A DNA stretch of 64,000 bases from Yoonia sp. SS1-5 (GCF_038443705.2 NZ_CP151767.2:2409501-2473500); one strand, 5' to 3'; counted from the first letter of the stretch, positions 17,679-26,843 are shown. A program made the numbers and translations. The notes: generated by a model from the letters alone, not told the origin.

Positions 17679-19322
17679 ATGTTACAGGACATTTATCAGG
17701 CTTTGACCGCCGATGAGACCATGTCGGGGGCAGAGCCGATCATTATCGAGTTGGTTTTTGAAGACCCCCAGACCCCCGATACGGTTGCTGCCGGCATCGC
17801 CGCTGCACTGCCCAACGCACCGGTGACAGTGACAAGTGCGTTCGAGACCCCGACCGATCAGTTTCTTTTCGCCGCATTTGAAGGCATCCGCGAACGCGGC
17901 CAGGAAGCACAGATTTTCGCGATGGCCCGCGCCCTGCGCACCGCCCTTGACGCGGTCGAGGCAAACCCCGTTCTGACCGACAGCACCTATGGGGCCGCTG
18001 CCGTTGACGCCGCCACGGATCGTGAAAGCTTCAAGGGGCTGTGCACGACCGAAAAGACAAATCTGCAACCCTTCGGATGGCCACACAAGATGATCCGCAC
18101 GCCGCAGGCCTGGCGCAAAAGTCGCGGTGAAGGCGCCCGCGTTGCAGTGATTGATACAGGTCATTCCACCCATCAGGAATTGAACGGCGCCATCGTGCAG
18201 ACCGGCCAGCGCAATCTGGTCGAGGGCGGCACGGACGCGCATGACAGGTTTAACGACGGGATGATGATGAACCCCGGCCACGGCACGCTGGTATGTTCGG
18301 TTGTGGGCAGCCGTGGTGACGTCGATACCCGGGGGAATGTTGCGAATAATGGTGCGGTTGTCGGGTCTGCCCCCGCCGCCGAGGTCTTGCCGATCCGGGC
18401 AATCAAATCGGTCGTCAATTTCCGGCAATCAACGATACCCGCCGCGATTGCCCATGCCATCAACCAAGGTGCAGATGTGATTGCCATGGCGTTGGGCGGG
18501 CCGACCCGCGTCGCCTCGACCGAGCGGGCGTTGCGGCAGGCGGTTGAACACGGGCTGGTCATTGTCTGTGCGGCAGGGAATTGCTGGCCCAAGGTCGTCT
18601 TTCCAGCCGCCTATGCCGCCGAAGGGCTGTGTACAGCCGTCGCGGCACTGACCCAGTCCAAACACCCTTGGGCCAAATCGGGGCAAGGTCCGCAAGTGAC
18701 CATTGCCGCCCCGGGCGAAAACGTCTGGGGGGCGTCAAAGAACAAGGCCTCCGATCCCGATAACGGTGTCCGGGCGTCACAAGGGACAACGCTGGCCACA
18801 TCCCTGACCGCCGGTGTCGCGGCCCTTTGGGTGGCCCATCACGGCGGGCGTGCCGCCTTGCAGGCCAAAGCCCGGGCCGCCGGCACGACGGTGCAGGCGA
18901 TGTTCGTGGCCAGCGTGACCCATGACATCACCAAACCCGGTGTCTGGCGTGGTTCAAAAACGTTGGGTGCCGGGATGATCGACGCAGAAAAGACACTGGC
19001 AGCCCCGCTGCCCGGACAGGCCACAGGCACAGAAGCAGTGGCCGCAAAAAACCTTGGAAAGACCGGGGTCAGCCCGACCCTGAACACGCTGATCACCCAT
19101 CTTGCAAATCATGATCCCGACGCGCTTGACGATGTCGGCCCCGAAATAGCCGATTTCGCAGCTGAAATCCTTTGGCTGTCTCACCGGGCAGGGGCCAAGG
19201 CGCGCGCGGTTGAAACATTGGGGGACGAGGCCGCAGTTGGGCCGGATCACGCCAGCGCAGACCTCGCCGCCGCATTGTCAGACAAACCACATTTGCAAGC
19301 CGTCCTGCGGATTGCTGGCTGA
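17679..19322 (+). CDS. Subtilisin-fold (S8) protein with Thr at the nucleophile position; first gene of conflict-type operon
   Basis: The 547-residue protein starts at an ATG with AAGGAG eight bases upstream; a GTG nine bases earlier is less likely. Residues 1-110 are an alpha/beta region that may act as a pro- or interaction domain. The S8 fold follows: VAVIDTG (Asp159), NPGHGTLV (His201), CAAGNCW (oxyanion Asn301) and the nucleophile segment ASQGTTLATSLTAG, in which Thr371 stands where subtilases have Ser (normal form GTSMATP). The C-terminal 90 residues are helical. There is no signal peptide, so it should act in the cytoplasm. It may be a Thr-nucleophile protease or a catalytically dead binding module. 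The next three genes follow closely on the same strand. Confidence 0.88.
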   Translation: MLQDIYQALTADETMSGAEPIIIELVFEDPQTPDTVAAGIAAALPNAPVTVTSAFETPTDQFLFAAFEGIRERGQEAQIFAMARALRTALDAVEANPVLTDSTYGAAAVDAATDRESFKGLCTTEKTNLQPFGWPHKMIRTPQAWRKSRGEGARVAVIDTGHSTHQELNGAIVQTGQRNLVEGGTDAHDRFNDGMMMNPGHGTLVCSVVGSRGDVDTRGNVANNGAVVGSAPAAEVLPIRAIKSVVNFRQSTIPAAIAHAINQGADVIAMALGGPTRVASTERALRQAVEHGLVIVCAAGNCWPKVVFPAAYAAEGLCTAVAALTQSKHPWAKSGQGPQVTIAAPGENVWGASKNKASDPDNGVRASQGTTLATSLTAGVAALWVAHHGGRAALQAKARAAGTTVQAMFVASVTHDITKPGVWRGSKTLGAGMIDAEKTLAAPLPGQATGTEAVAAKNLGKTGVSPTLNTLITHLANHDPDALDDVGPEIADFAAEILWLSHRAGAKARAVETLGDEAAVGPDHASADLAAALSDKPHLQAVLRIAG

Positions 19323-19344
19323 CGGCCATGTTTGGACGCCGGGC

Positions 19345-21069
19345 ATGACAGCGGTCCTGACAGCTGACTTGTTGCAACCACATCTGGAAGCGCATCCAGA
19401 TCTTGTTGATGATGCGCTGGCCGAACTTTACGCAGGACAGCCCGTCAAACTCAGCATGGACGCGGTCGAGGTCAACGCCGGGCTTTTGGGCCTGAACCCG
19501 GCGGACCTGCTTGTGCTCAGCCTGAACAAGCACCAGACAGCCGCGAAATTCGTGGCCTTCCTGCAGGGGCACGGTATCGCGATTTTTCCGCTGACGGGCC
19601 TGCAGGCCGGGCCTGCGGATGACACGGTTGATCATCAGAAGATGTCAGATTTTGCAGCCCGCAGTCAGGCGTTCCGCTGCCGGATTCAGGTGGGCGGCCG
19701 CGTGATGGGCAGCGGCGCGCTTGTCTCGCCGCGCATGGTCCTGACAGCCGCACATGTTATCCAGCAGGTGCTTGACGCTGCCGAAGGGGATGAACCGGCG
19801 CTGGAAATCATCGCCTCGGATACCAAGCGTTATCCGGCGCGCACGGCATTTGCCCTGCCCTGCCATCCGGACGAGCATTCCGGCGCCTTGCCCCCGGCCA
19901 CACTCGCCAAGGCGCATATGGATGTGGCCCTGTTGCGGATTGATCACCCGCTTGGGCGTCTGTATGGCCACATCAAATTGCCCGATGCACCGCATGAATG
20001 GACCGGACACAGCCGGTTTTTCCTTGTCCATTTCCCAAGCGGCGCCGATACCGGCCTGTCAATTGGCGAGGTGACCCGGCAAGGCGCTGGCGATATTCGC
20101 CTGCCGCATAACATTGCCGCCGCCGGTGGGTCGTCAGGCGGGCCGGGTTTCGGTGGGGATTTTCAATTCCTCGGCATCCATCAGGGACGTTTGGGGGATT
20201 TCCGCCGGATCGTCCCGTATAACCAGATTGCCGCGAATGATGATTTTCGGGCAACGCTGCAAAGCGATGCACCCCCCCGCTATCTCTGGTCGCTTGATGG
20301 ATCGCTGGACAGCCACCTGATCATTGGACGCGCGCTGTTCTTTGATGCGCTTTCCGCCATTGTTGAAGGGACCGCCCCACAATTGCGGGGCCTTTGGATC
20401 CGCCGCATGCGTACTGACAGCGTGACGGGCCTCAGCTTCAGCCACACCCTGCTGGATGGGTTTTTGCGCGCACATGATGTGCCGCACCGGATCGTCCGGG
20501 TGCCGATGGATCTTGGGGTGACCGATCTGGCAGATCACCTGCAACAAATCACGGATGCCGGTCCGCTGGACACCGATGAAAACGACGCAGACGCGCGCCT
20601 GCATCATCTGGTTGATCAACTCAATTCCGCCGCGGCCGCAGCGGATGAGCTTTTGTGGGTCTACATCGACAACCCACCGGCCGGTCTTTTGGCGCAGACC
20701 CAGGTGCAGCTGGAACATTTTGTACAGGCGGTTCTGGGGCAATCCCATCTGCGGATCGTGATCGCGGGCTATGAAACCGTCGGGCTGCACAACGCCCTGT
20801 CCGAAAACGTCGCCGACGCGCGACGCGCCAATCGCCCGAACCTGCTTGTCGAGCATCTGGCGGATTTTAGTCTGCGTGACATCGAACTCAGCGTGAAGGC
20901 CATGGCAGACGCACTGGATCTTGGTTGGGGGCCCGAGATGATTGCGCACACTGCCCGCTTTGCGGTGCGGAATATCCCGGCCAAGTTCGGAACGCTCTAC
21001 GATCCGAGCCACTTTCGTACTGTGTCTGACATCGTGCGCGAAGAAGCACGGCGGACCATGCCGTCATGA
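19345..21069 (+). CDS. Trypsin-like protease fused to a P-loop-less STAND-like domain
   Basis: The ATG at 19345, 22 bases after the S8 stop, gives 574 residues; the upstream frame extension overlaps the S8 gene. Residues 1-100 are a small domain of unknown kind, possibly an effector-associated adaptor. Residues 105-310 are a trypsin/V8-like protease with LTAAHV (His137), MDVALLRID (Asp193) and AAGGSSGGPG (Ser264), so all catalytic residues are present. Residues 320-574 look like an NTPase core: a Walker B-like strand LLWVYIDNPP and a sensor-like LRIVIAGYE are recognisable, yet the expected P-loop position (RRMRTDSVTGLSFSHTLL) lacks GK[ST]. This resembles the inactive STAND modules described in bacterial conflict systems. 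There is no signal peptide. The stop overlaps the next start by four bases (ATGA). Confidence 0.82.
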   Translation: MTAVLTADLLQPHLEAHPDLVDDALAELYAGQPVKLSMDAVEVNAGLLGLNPADLLVLSLNKHQTAAKFVAFLQGHGIAIFPLTGLQAGPADDTVDHQKMSDFAARSQAFRCRIQVGGRVMGSGALVSPRMVLTAAHVIQQVLDAAEGDEPALEIIASDTKRYPARTAFALPCHPDEHSGALPPATLAKAHMDVALLRIDHPLGRLYGHIKLPDAPHEWTGHSRFFLVHFPSGADTGLSIGEVTRQGAGDIRLPHNIAAAGGSSGGPGFGGDFQFLGIHQGRLGDFRRIVPYNQIAANDDFRATLQSDAPPRYLWSLDGSLDSHLIIGRALFFDALSAIVEGTAPQLRGLWIRRMRTDSVTGLSFSHTLLDGFLRAHDVPHRIVRVPMDLGVTDLADHLQQITDAGPLDTDENDADARLHHLVDQLNSAAAAADELLWVYIDNPPAGLLAQTQVQLEHFVQAVLGQSHLRIVIAGYETVGLHNALSENVADARRANRPNLLVEHLADFSLRDIELSVKAMADALDLGWGPEMIAHTARFAVRNIPAKFGTLYDPSHFRTVSDIVREEARRTMPS

Positions 21070-24000
21070 CCGATGGACCAACACCGCGCCTTCAGGAACT
21101 GGTGGAAAAGGCCCGCTATCAGGCCGCCATCCGCGAAAGCTTTGCGCCGGCCGTGCTGATACAGGACATCAGTGCCGATGCCTCTCTGGATCCGGTCATG
21201 ATGGTTGATGTGTTGTCCGCATTGCGCGCCGATTGTACCGTGGACGGGCCACGCTGGGTGATGCGCCCCGGTGTGCGCCGCAAGGTGCTGGGCGATGTTG
21301 GACCGGACCCGGCAGACAAGACGGCCGCAACACCGGTTGAGGATGCGCTGGCCGGCAAGGGGATATTCGCCCCCGCCAACCTGACACCCCTGATCACTGA
21401 TCCCGGCGACACTGATCTGCAACAGATCGTTGCCACCCTTGATCGGGCCGGGCCGACGGCGCCGGCATATGGCCTATTGGTTGGCTTGCGCGCGGCCTTG
21501 AATACCCAAAGCCAGTCACGTCGGACGGATGAGATATTGGCAAAAGGGTTCTTTGGGCGCGAGGTTGAGCTAGGCCATGCCGCAGATTGGGTCGCCACCC
21601 CCCAGCATGCACCGCCCTTGCGGACCTGGCATATCTCGGGGCTGCCGGGCATCGGCAAATCCTATTTGCTGGAAAAGGTGCTGCAAGCTGCCCGGCTTGC
21701 GGAAGAACCGCTGCTCATCCGTCTTGATTTTAACCGGATCGCCCTTGATGTGCTGAACCCCTCGACATTGTTCGAAGAGATTTCCCGCCAATTGGGCGAT
21801 GCTGTTCCTGCGGCTGCGGCCGATATGCGCAGCTTGCGGATGGAAAACGCCACCGCACGCGAAGCGGCAGGCAATATGCGCCATGTGCCGCGGACCCTGC
21901 TGCGGGGGGTGGCAGAGGCCGCAAACAACTCCGGCCGGACCGTGTTGATCATCCTTGATACACTGGAACACTTGCGCAGCCGCGGCGAGACCCATGTTGC
22001 GGGCCTGTTTGCACAACTCGATTTGTTGCTCTGCTACGGCATGCGGCGGGTCACGGTCGTCTCTGCAGGGCGGGGCGATGCGCTGGCCCCTGCGCCAGAC
22101 CGGATGCGCCATCACACGGCACTGACCGGGCTGGAGGATTGGGCCGCCGAAAAACTGCTGGATAAGCAGGGGGTCGAACGGGCGCTTTGGCCGCGTATTT
22201 TACCGTTGGCCAAGGGCAATCCGCTTTTGTTGAAACTGGCCGGTCGGGCCCTATCGCAACGCAGCGTCGCGGTCGCAGACCTTCCAGCGGATGTGTCGGG
22301 GATCGGCAGCTATCTCTATCGGGCCATGTTGGCCCGCCTGCCATCTGATCTGCGCGAGATCGCCAATCTGGGCTTGATCCTGCCGTCGATCAACAAAACC
22401 GTGCTCGAGAATGTCATTTCACCCGCCCTCGGCCTTGCCCTTGATGCGGTTGGATCGCAGGCCGCAATTGCGGCCCTGCGCGCGCATGACTGGCTGGTTG
22501 CACCAACGGCCGACGGCGGCCTGCGGCATCGGCGCGATATCCGCGCGGCCTTTCTGCAGCAGATATACGCGGATGAACCCAAGCAAACGGCAGCAATCAA
22601 CGCGGTTGCCGCTGATTGGTTTACACAACGCGATCCGGTTCTGGCGCTTTACCATCGGCTGCAATTGGTGCGGTCAGGGGGCAAGTTACCCACAATCAGC
22701 CCTGCCGAGGCCAGCAGCGTTACCCCGGCCCTGCTTGCCGATCTGCCCGCCCGTTCGCGGGATCAGGTCTTGCAGGCACAGGGCCAGCGATCCGGCTTTG
22801 CCCGCATTGGCGACGGGCCTGCCCGACCCGGCCCGGATGATGCCGCGCCACCGGCAGATGGCTGCATGGCCTGGTCCGAAAGGCTGGATCGGATCATGTT
22901 CGACCCACCAGGGTCGCCTCGCAGCCCTGATCCACGGGCGATCAAGGACCTGACGATGTCTATTGAACGCAACGATGCCGCCGAGGCTGCGTTTATCGTG
23001 TCGCGCGCGTTTGAAGCGCCCTTTCCCTTCGACAGCAATGCGGCCCTGCTGGTGATGTGCCAGCAATGGCAAGCCGGGCGCTGGGACAGCGTTGACCATC
23101 TGTACAAGCACCTGGGCTTTAAGCGGGTGTTGAACGCAGTCGTCGATGACAATCACCCGCCGGCCCGTCTGCTGTTGGAGATCGCAGCAGAATTTGATTT
23201 TGACGCGACGGTAGAGGCGCTGCAGACCCGCGATCTGGCGAATGTGGTCAACACCCTCGTACATAGTCCGCCCCCCCACGCCGCAACGCCCGGCGCATTG
23301 GATTTTGCATTTCTGGTCGCCATGGGCCTGCCTGCACTGGGGCAAGCGTCAGACCGCATTTTGGGGCCAATCGCCCATCACCTTGGCGGGGTTGCGCCAG
23401 ACGCCTCAATCCTCGCCCGGCGCCGGACCGATCTGCTGCGCAAACCGGTTGGCGTTGATCTTGTCGATAGCGGGCATATCGCGACGACCGCAGTTTTGCC
23501 CATCAACCCTTATGGGGCGTTCTTCGCCAACCGGGTCGCCGCACTGCCATTGGCAACGGATGCGATCACACGGCTTGATATCGGCGACCTGGCCACGTTT
23601 TTTGCGCCGGGGTTGACCCCGGTTCCGCCGCTGCAGGCCAGCGACTATCGCAGCGATCTTGACGCGATTGAACGGCTGGGCCTGCTGGTTGAGACGGCAA
23701 CCGGATTGTCAGGCTATCACCGGCTGCCAGACATCCCGCGTATCGCGCGGGCGGCGTATCGCTGGCGACGGACGGTATCTGGCGTTTGGTCTTATGGGCG
23801 GGCGGCACCGTCCGGTTGGGCGGATCAGTCGTCAGACCTTGATGACTATAGCGCCATGCAGCTTGATCATTTCCTGCAGCAACCCGATCCCACGCGGCTC
23901 GCGCGGCGGGCGTTGCTGTCCTGGGTGCCACCGGGTGGGGACGCGGGGCGGCTGGTCCGCCGGTTTGGCCGCCGGTATCACCGGATCAGAACTGACCATG

Positions 24001-24143
24001 ATGACGCCAAGGCACCTGCCGGGCGCGCAACCGGGCGCAAGGCGACCGAACAATTCATCGCTGCCGGCGTGCCGTTTGCGGTTGCTCTTCCACTGGCCGT
24101 ACTGGCCATCCACGCATTTGATTTGACCCAAATTATTGATTGA
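21066..24143 (+). CDS. STAND-type P-loop NTPase, central sensor/switch of the operon
   Basis: The 1025-residue protein has an N-terminal helical region (1-165), the STAND entry motif FFGREVEL, Walker A GLPGIGKS (192-199), Walker B LIILDTLEHL (Asp298), the sensor strand VTVVSAGRGD and the GNPLLLKLAGR motif that marks the helical/winged-helix part of STAND ATPases (NB-ARC/NACHT-like). The last 550 residues are mostly helical and end in a hydrophobic stretch near 1000-1018. STAND proteins are molecular switches in immunity and apoptosis-like pathways: ligand sensing triggers ATP-driven oligomerisation and effector activation. Its translation is coupled to the upstream protease-iSTAND gene by ATGA overlap. 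The sensed ligand is unknown. Confidence 0.88.
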   Translation: MTDGPTPRLQELVEKARYQAAIRESFAPAVLIQDISADASLDPVMMVDVLSALRADCTVDGPRWVMRPGVRRKVLGDVGPDPADKTAATPVEDALAGKGIFAPANLTPLITDPGDTDLQQIVATLDRAGPTAPAYGLLVGLRAALNTQSQSRRTDEILAKGFFGREVELGHAADWVATPQHAPPLRTWHISGLPGIGKSYLLEKVLQAARLAEEPLLIRLDFNRIALDVLNPSTLFEEISRQLGDAVPAAAADMRSLRMENATAREAAGNMRHVPRTLLRGVAEAANNSGRTVLIILDTLEHLRSRGETHVAGLFAQLDLLLCYGMRRVTVVSAGRGDALAPAPDRMRHHTALTGLEDWAAEKLLDKQGVERALWPRILPLAKGNPLLLKLAGRALSQRSVAVADLPADVSGIGSYLYRAMLARLPSDLREIANLGLILPSINKTVLENVISPALGLALDAVGSQAAIAALRAHDWLVAPTADGGLRHRRDIRAAFLQQIYADEPKQTAAINAVAADWFTQRDPVLALYHRLQLVRSGGKLPTISPAEASSVTPALLADLPARSRDQVLQAQGQRSGFARIGDGPARPGPDDAAPPADGCMAWSERLDRIMFDPPGSPRSPDPRAIKDLTMSIERNDAAEAAFIVSRAFEAPFPFDSNAALLVMCQQWQAGRWDSVDHLYKHLGFKRVLNAVVDDNHPPARLLLEIAAEFDFDATVEALQTRDLANVVNTLVHSPPPHAATPGALDFAFLVAMGLPALGQASDRILGPIAHHLGGVAPDASILARRRTDLLRKPVGVDLVDSGHIATTAVLPINPYGAFFANRVAALPLATDAITRLDIGDLATFFAPGLTPVPPLQASDYRSDLDAIERLGLLVETATGLSGYHRLPDIPRIARAAYRWRRTVSGVWSYGRAAPSGWADQSSDLDDYSAMQLDHFLQQPDPTRLARRALLSWVPPGGDAGRLVRRFGRRYHRIRTDHDDAKAPAGRATGRKATEQFIAAGVPFAVALPLAVLAIHAFDLTQIID

Positions 24144-24159
24144 AAAAGGGGGGCTTTTG

Positions 24160-26103
24160 ATGACTGATCACCGTTCCATTTCCCGGCTTGAAGGGCTGGC
24201 GACCACAGGCGCGCTCGACCGTGTGCAGGATGCACTGGACAAGGCCCCGCCCATACTGAACGAACTGGGGATCAGCCCCGACGCTGTAAAGACCGCGCTG
24301 GGCACCGGGTTCACCCAGTTGGAAAGCATCGGGATGCAACCGTCGCAATTAGAGGCCATTGTGCGCGCCGTTGGCCGCCCGCCCATGCTGGTCAAAAACA
24401 GCAAGGTGGAAGGGAAAATGTCGCTATCGGGTGATTTCGACGCAAATATCAGCGGCAAGATCACCGCGGTAGAGCCATTTCTTGGCTCTGTGGGTAGGGT
24501 CGAATTCGTCAACCATGACATGGGCTGGGGCGGCACCGGCTGGGTAATCGCGGATGATGGCACAACAATGCTGATGGTGACCAACCGGCATGTGGCCAAG
24601 CTTGTCGCGAAACGCACCCATCGTGGCGATGGCGTCTTTCTGTTCAGCCCCTTCGGGGCCACCCGCTATGCCGCCCGGATTGATTTCGGCGAAGAGGCCG
24701 GCGTGCCACCGGATCCTGCGCGTGTGCTGCAGGTCGAAAAGTTCACCTATCTGGCCGACGATGCCGCCGCGGATGTTGCCATCGCCGAGATCAGGCGCCC
24801 GTCCGAAGGCGTCCAGATCGGCGCGCTGCCGCTGGCCGCCTCGGATGGCGATGACGGCGAGACTGTCGCGGTTGTGGGATACCCCGCTGCCGATCCTTTC
24901 CGAAACGACCCGACAGAGATGCAGAATTATTTTCGCAACCTTTACGACGTCAAACGGTTTGCGCCCGGGTTGCTGCGTGTGCAGGATACGCTGGGCATTC
25001 TGGGGCATGATTGCACCACATTGGGTGGCAATTCCGGGTCGCCCGTGATCAGTCTTGATCAGGGCGGTGTCGTGGGGCTGCATTTTGCTGGCACTTACGG
25101 GGTTGGCAACAGCGCGGTGCGCGTCAGCACCCTGAAAGGGTTGCTGGATCAGACCGTGACCACAGTGCCTGCTGCCGCGGTGCAGGCCCCCGCATTCCAG
25201 GACCCGACACATGATGCAAAATATTTCCGGGGTCGTGACGGGTATGATCCGGGCTTTTTGCGGGTTGTGGATGTGCCGCTGCCAACGTTGCCCGCGCATC
25301 TGGATCTGGCCCGCCCCTCTGACGGAACCGATGACCGCCCGCACGAGCTGCGCTATCAGCATTTCGGCGTTCTTTACAGTCTGGCGCAGAAAAGCCCCGC
25401 CATTGCCGCGCTGAATATCGACGGGGCCAAGACCCGACGCATCAAACGCAGCAACTCGCGCTGGTGGAAAGATCTGCGCATCCCGGCGGACCGGCAATTG
25501 GGGCGCGATGACTATAGCGATCCCGAAATTGACAGGGGTCATATGGTGCGCCGGGCCGCCACGAACTGGGGGCGCGACCTGCGCATCGCCAAGCGGGCCA
25601 ACCGCGACACGTTCCATTATACCGTGGCCAGTCCGCAGCATATGGGATTGAACCGCAGCCGGTCATCCTGGCTGGGTCTGGAAGACTACATCATGGAAAA
25701 TACGCGCACCTTTGGTTTCCGCGCCAATGTGTTTACCGGCCCGATCTTCACCGATGACGATCCGCCACTGGGTGACAGCGGGGCCACAATCCCGCTGAAC
25801 TACTTCAAGGTTGTCACCATGCTGGCCGAGGACGAATGGGACACGCTGCGCCTGCATGCAACGGCCTATGTCCTGTCGCAGGGGCAGTTGATCCAGCAGA
25901 TGCTGCTTGAGGAAGGGCTCGCAGCCGCGGTTGAGGGCTTTACCTTTGGGGAATACCGGACCTTTCAGGTACGGATCAGCGATCTGGAAGGGATGACCGG
26001 CTATGATTTCGGCAATCTGCGCGACGCTGACCCGCTGGCGCACGAGGATGAGGCTACCCTGCGCGTGCAGGCCATCGACGCATTGGCACAAATTCGGATG
26101 TAG
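24160..26103 (+). CDS. Trypsin-like protease fused to NucA-type DNA/RNA non-specific endonuclease
   Basis: The ATG at 24160 follows a strong AAAAAGGGGGG site and gives 647 residues. After a helical N-terminus (1-75) comes a V8/trypsin-like protease with VTNRHVA (His144), DVAIAEI (Asp205) and LGGNSGSPV (Ser292). The C-terminal half (about 385-647) is a beta-beta-alpha metal nuclease with the DRGH motif (Asp458-His461) and the metal Asn in MGLNRSRSSWLGLEDY (Asn498). All catalytic residues of both domains are present. There is no signal peptide, unlike secreted NucA nucleases, so the nuclease could reach the cell's own or invading nucleic acid. It is the last gene of the operon, 16 bases after the STAND gene, and is the likely effector. 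Confidence 0.9.
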   Translation: MTDHRSISRLEGLATTGALDRVQDALDKAPPILNELGISPDAVKTALGTGFTQLESIGMQPSQLEAIVRAVGRPPMLVKNSKVEGKMSLSGDFDANISGKITAVEPFLGSVGRVEFVNHDMGWGGTGWVIADDGTTMLMVTNRHVAKLVAKRTHRGDGVFLFSPFGATRYAARIDFGEEAGVPPDPARVLQVEKFTYLADDAAADVAIAEIRRPSEGVQIGALPLAASDGDDGETVAVVGYPAADPFRNDPTEMQNYFRNLYDVKRFAPGLLRVQDTLGILGHDCTTLGGNSGSPVISLDQGGVVGLHFAGTYGVGNSAVRVSTLKGLLDQTVTTVPAAAVQAPAFQDPTHDAKYFRGRDGYDPGFLRVVDVPLPTLPAHLDLARPSDGTDDRPHELRYQHFGVLYSLAQKSPAIAALNIDGAKTRRIKRSNSRWWKDLRIPADRQLGRDDYSDPEIDRGHMVRRAATNWGRDLRIAKRANRDTFHYTVASPQHMGLNRSRSSWLGLEDYIMENTRTFGFRANVFTGPIFTDDDPPLGDSGATIPLNYFKVVTMLAEDEWDTLRLHATAYVLSQGQLIQQMLLEEGLAAAVEGFTFGEYRTFQVRISDLEGMTGYDFGNLRDADPLAHEDEATLRVQAIDALAQIRM

Positions 26104-26126
26104 GCAAAAGGCGGTCCACCGGATTT

Positions 26127-26831
26127 GTGACAAAGACGCACCCACCGCTCACATTGCTGTGGGTGCGATTGCGTCTTGATGCCGCATGGGTCAAAACCCT
26201 GCCGAGCTTTGGATCGGAATGGATGCTAGATCGTCGCGCACGCCAGTTGATTGACCCGCCGTTGAACCAGATCGGTCAGGGTTTGGCCCAGCGCGGGTTC
26301 ACCGCCAATGGCGTGACATTGATCGGGCTTGGCCTGGGGCTGGTGGCCGCAGTCTTCATCGCATTGGGCGCGCCGGTCCTTGCGATTATCCCACTGCTTC
26401 TTGGCCGGTTGGCCGATGGGTTGGACGGCGCAGTCGCGCGGGCCACGCAAAAGACCGACTTTGGCGGGTATCTGGATATCACATCGGATTTTCTGTTTTA
26501 CGGCGCGATCCCGGCAGCCTTTGTAATCAACGACCCGGCGATGAACGGGGCTGCGGGAGCGTTCTTGCTGACATCCTTCTATTTCAACGGTGCCAGCTTT
26601 CTGGGCTATGCGATCCTGGCGGAAAAACATGGCCACAAGACCGACGCCCAAGGGCAAAAGTCCCTCTATTACTCCAACGGGATACTTGAGGGGACCGAGA
26701 CAATCGTCTTTTTCGTTCTGCTTTGCCTGTTTTCAGCCCATTTTGCGGCACTTGCCTGGCTTTTCGGGATCGTTTGTTTTGCCACAGCCGCGCTGCGCAT
26801 CTATGCCGCCTATCAAATCTACACCGACTAA
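26127..26831 (+). CDS. ynjF: CDP-alcohol phosphatidyltransferase family protein (YnjF-like)
   Basis: The 234-residue membrane protein (GTG start) has several hydrophobic helices and the CDP-alcohol phosphotransferase signature: ADGLDGAVARATQKTDFGG, then YLDITSD. The four Asp and the AR pair are present; the spacing between AR and the next Gly is seven residues, one fewer than in PgsA. The family transfers a phosphoalcohol to or from CDP-linked lipid. E. coli ynjF encodes a related protein next to ynjBCD; here it directly precedes ynjB by 12 bases, so the linkage is conserved but the order differs. Actual lipid substrate is unknown. Confidence 0.85.
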   Translation: MTKTHPPLTLLWVRLRLDAAWVKTLPSFGSEWMLDRRARQLIDPPLNQIGQGLAQRGFTANGVTLIGLGLGLVAAVFIALGAPVLAIIPLLLGRLADGLDGAVARATQKTDFGGYLDITSDFLFYGAIPAAFVINDPAMNGAAGAFLLTSFYFNGASFLGYAILAEKHGHKTDAQGQKSLYYSNGILEGTETIVFFVLLCLFSAHFAALAWLFGIVCFATAALRIYAAYQIYTD

Positions 26832-26843
26832 AGGAAACCACCT

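Noticed and set aside
17679-19322. Secreted subtilisin
   Set aside because: The N-terminus (MLQDIYQALTADET) has no signal peptide and the gene is translationally close to intracellular-type STAND genes.
24424-25641. 405-residue minus-strand frame opposite the protease-nuclease gene
   Set aside because: It is a GC-driven shadow of a gene whose domains are unambiguous; no motif or ribosome site supports it.
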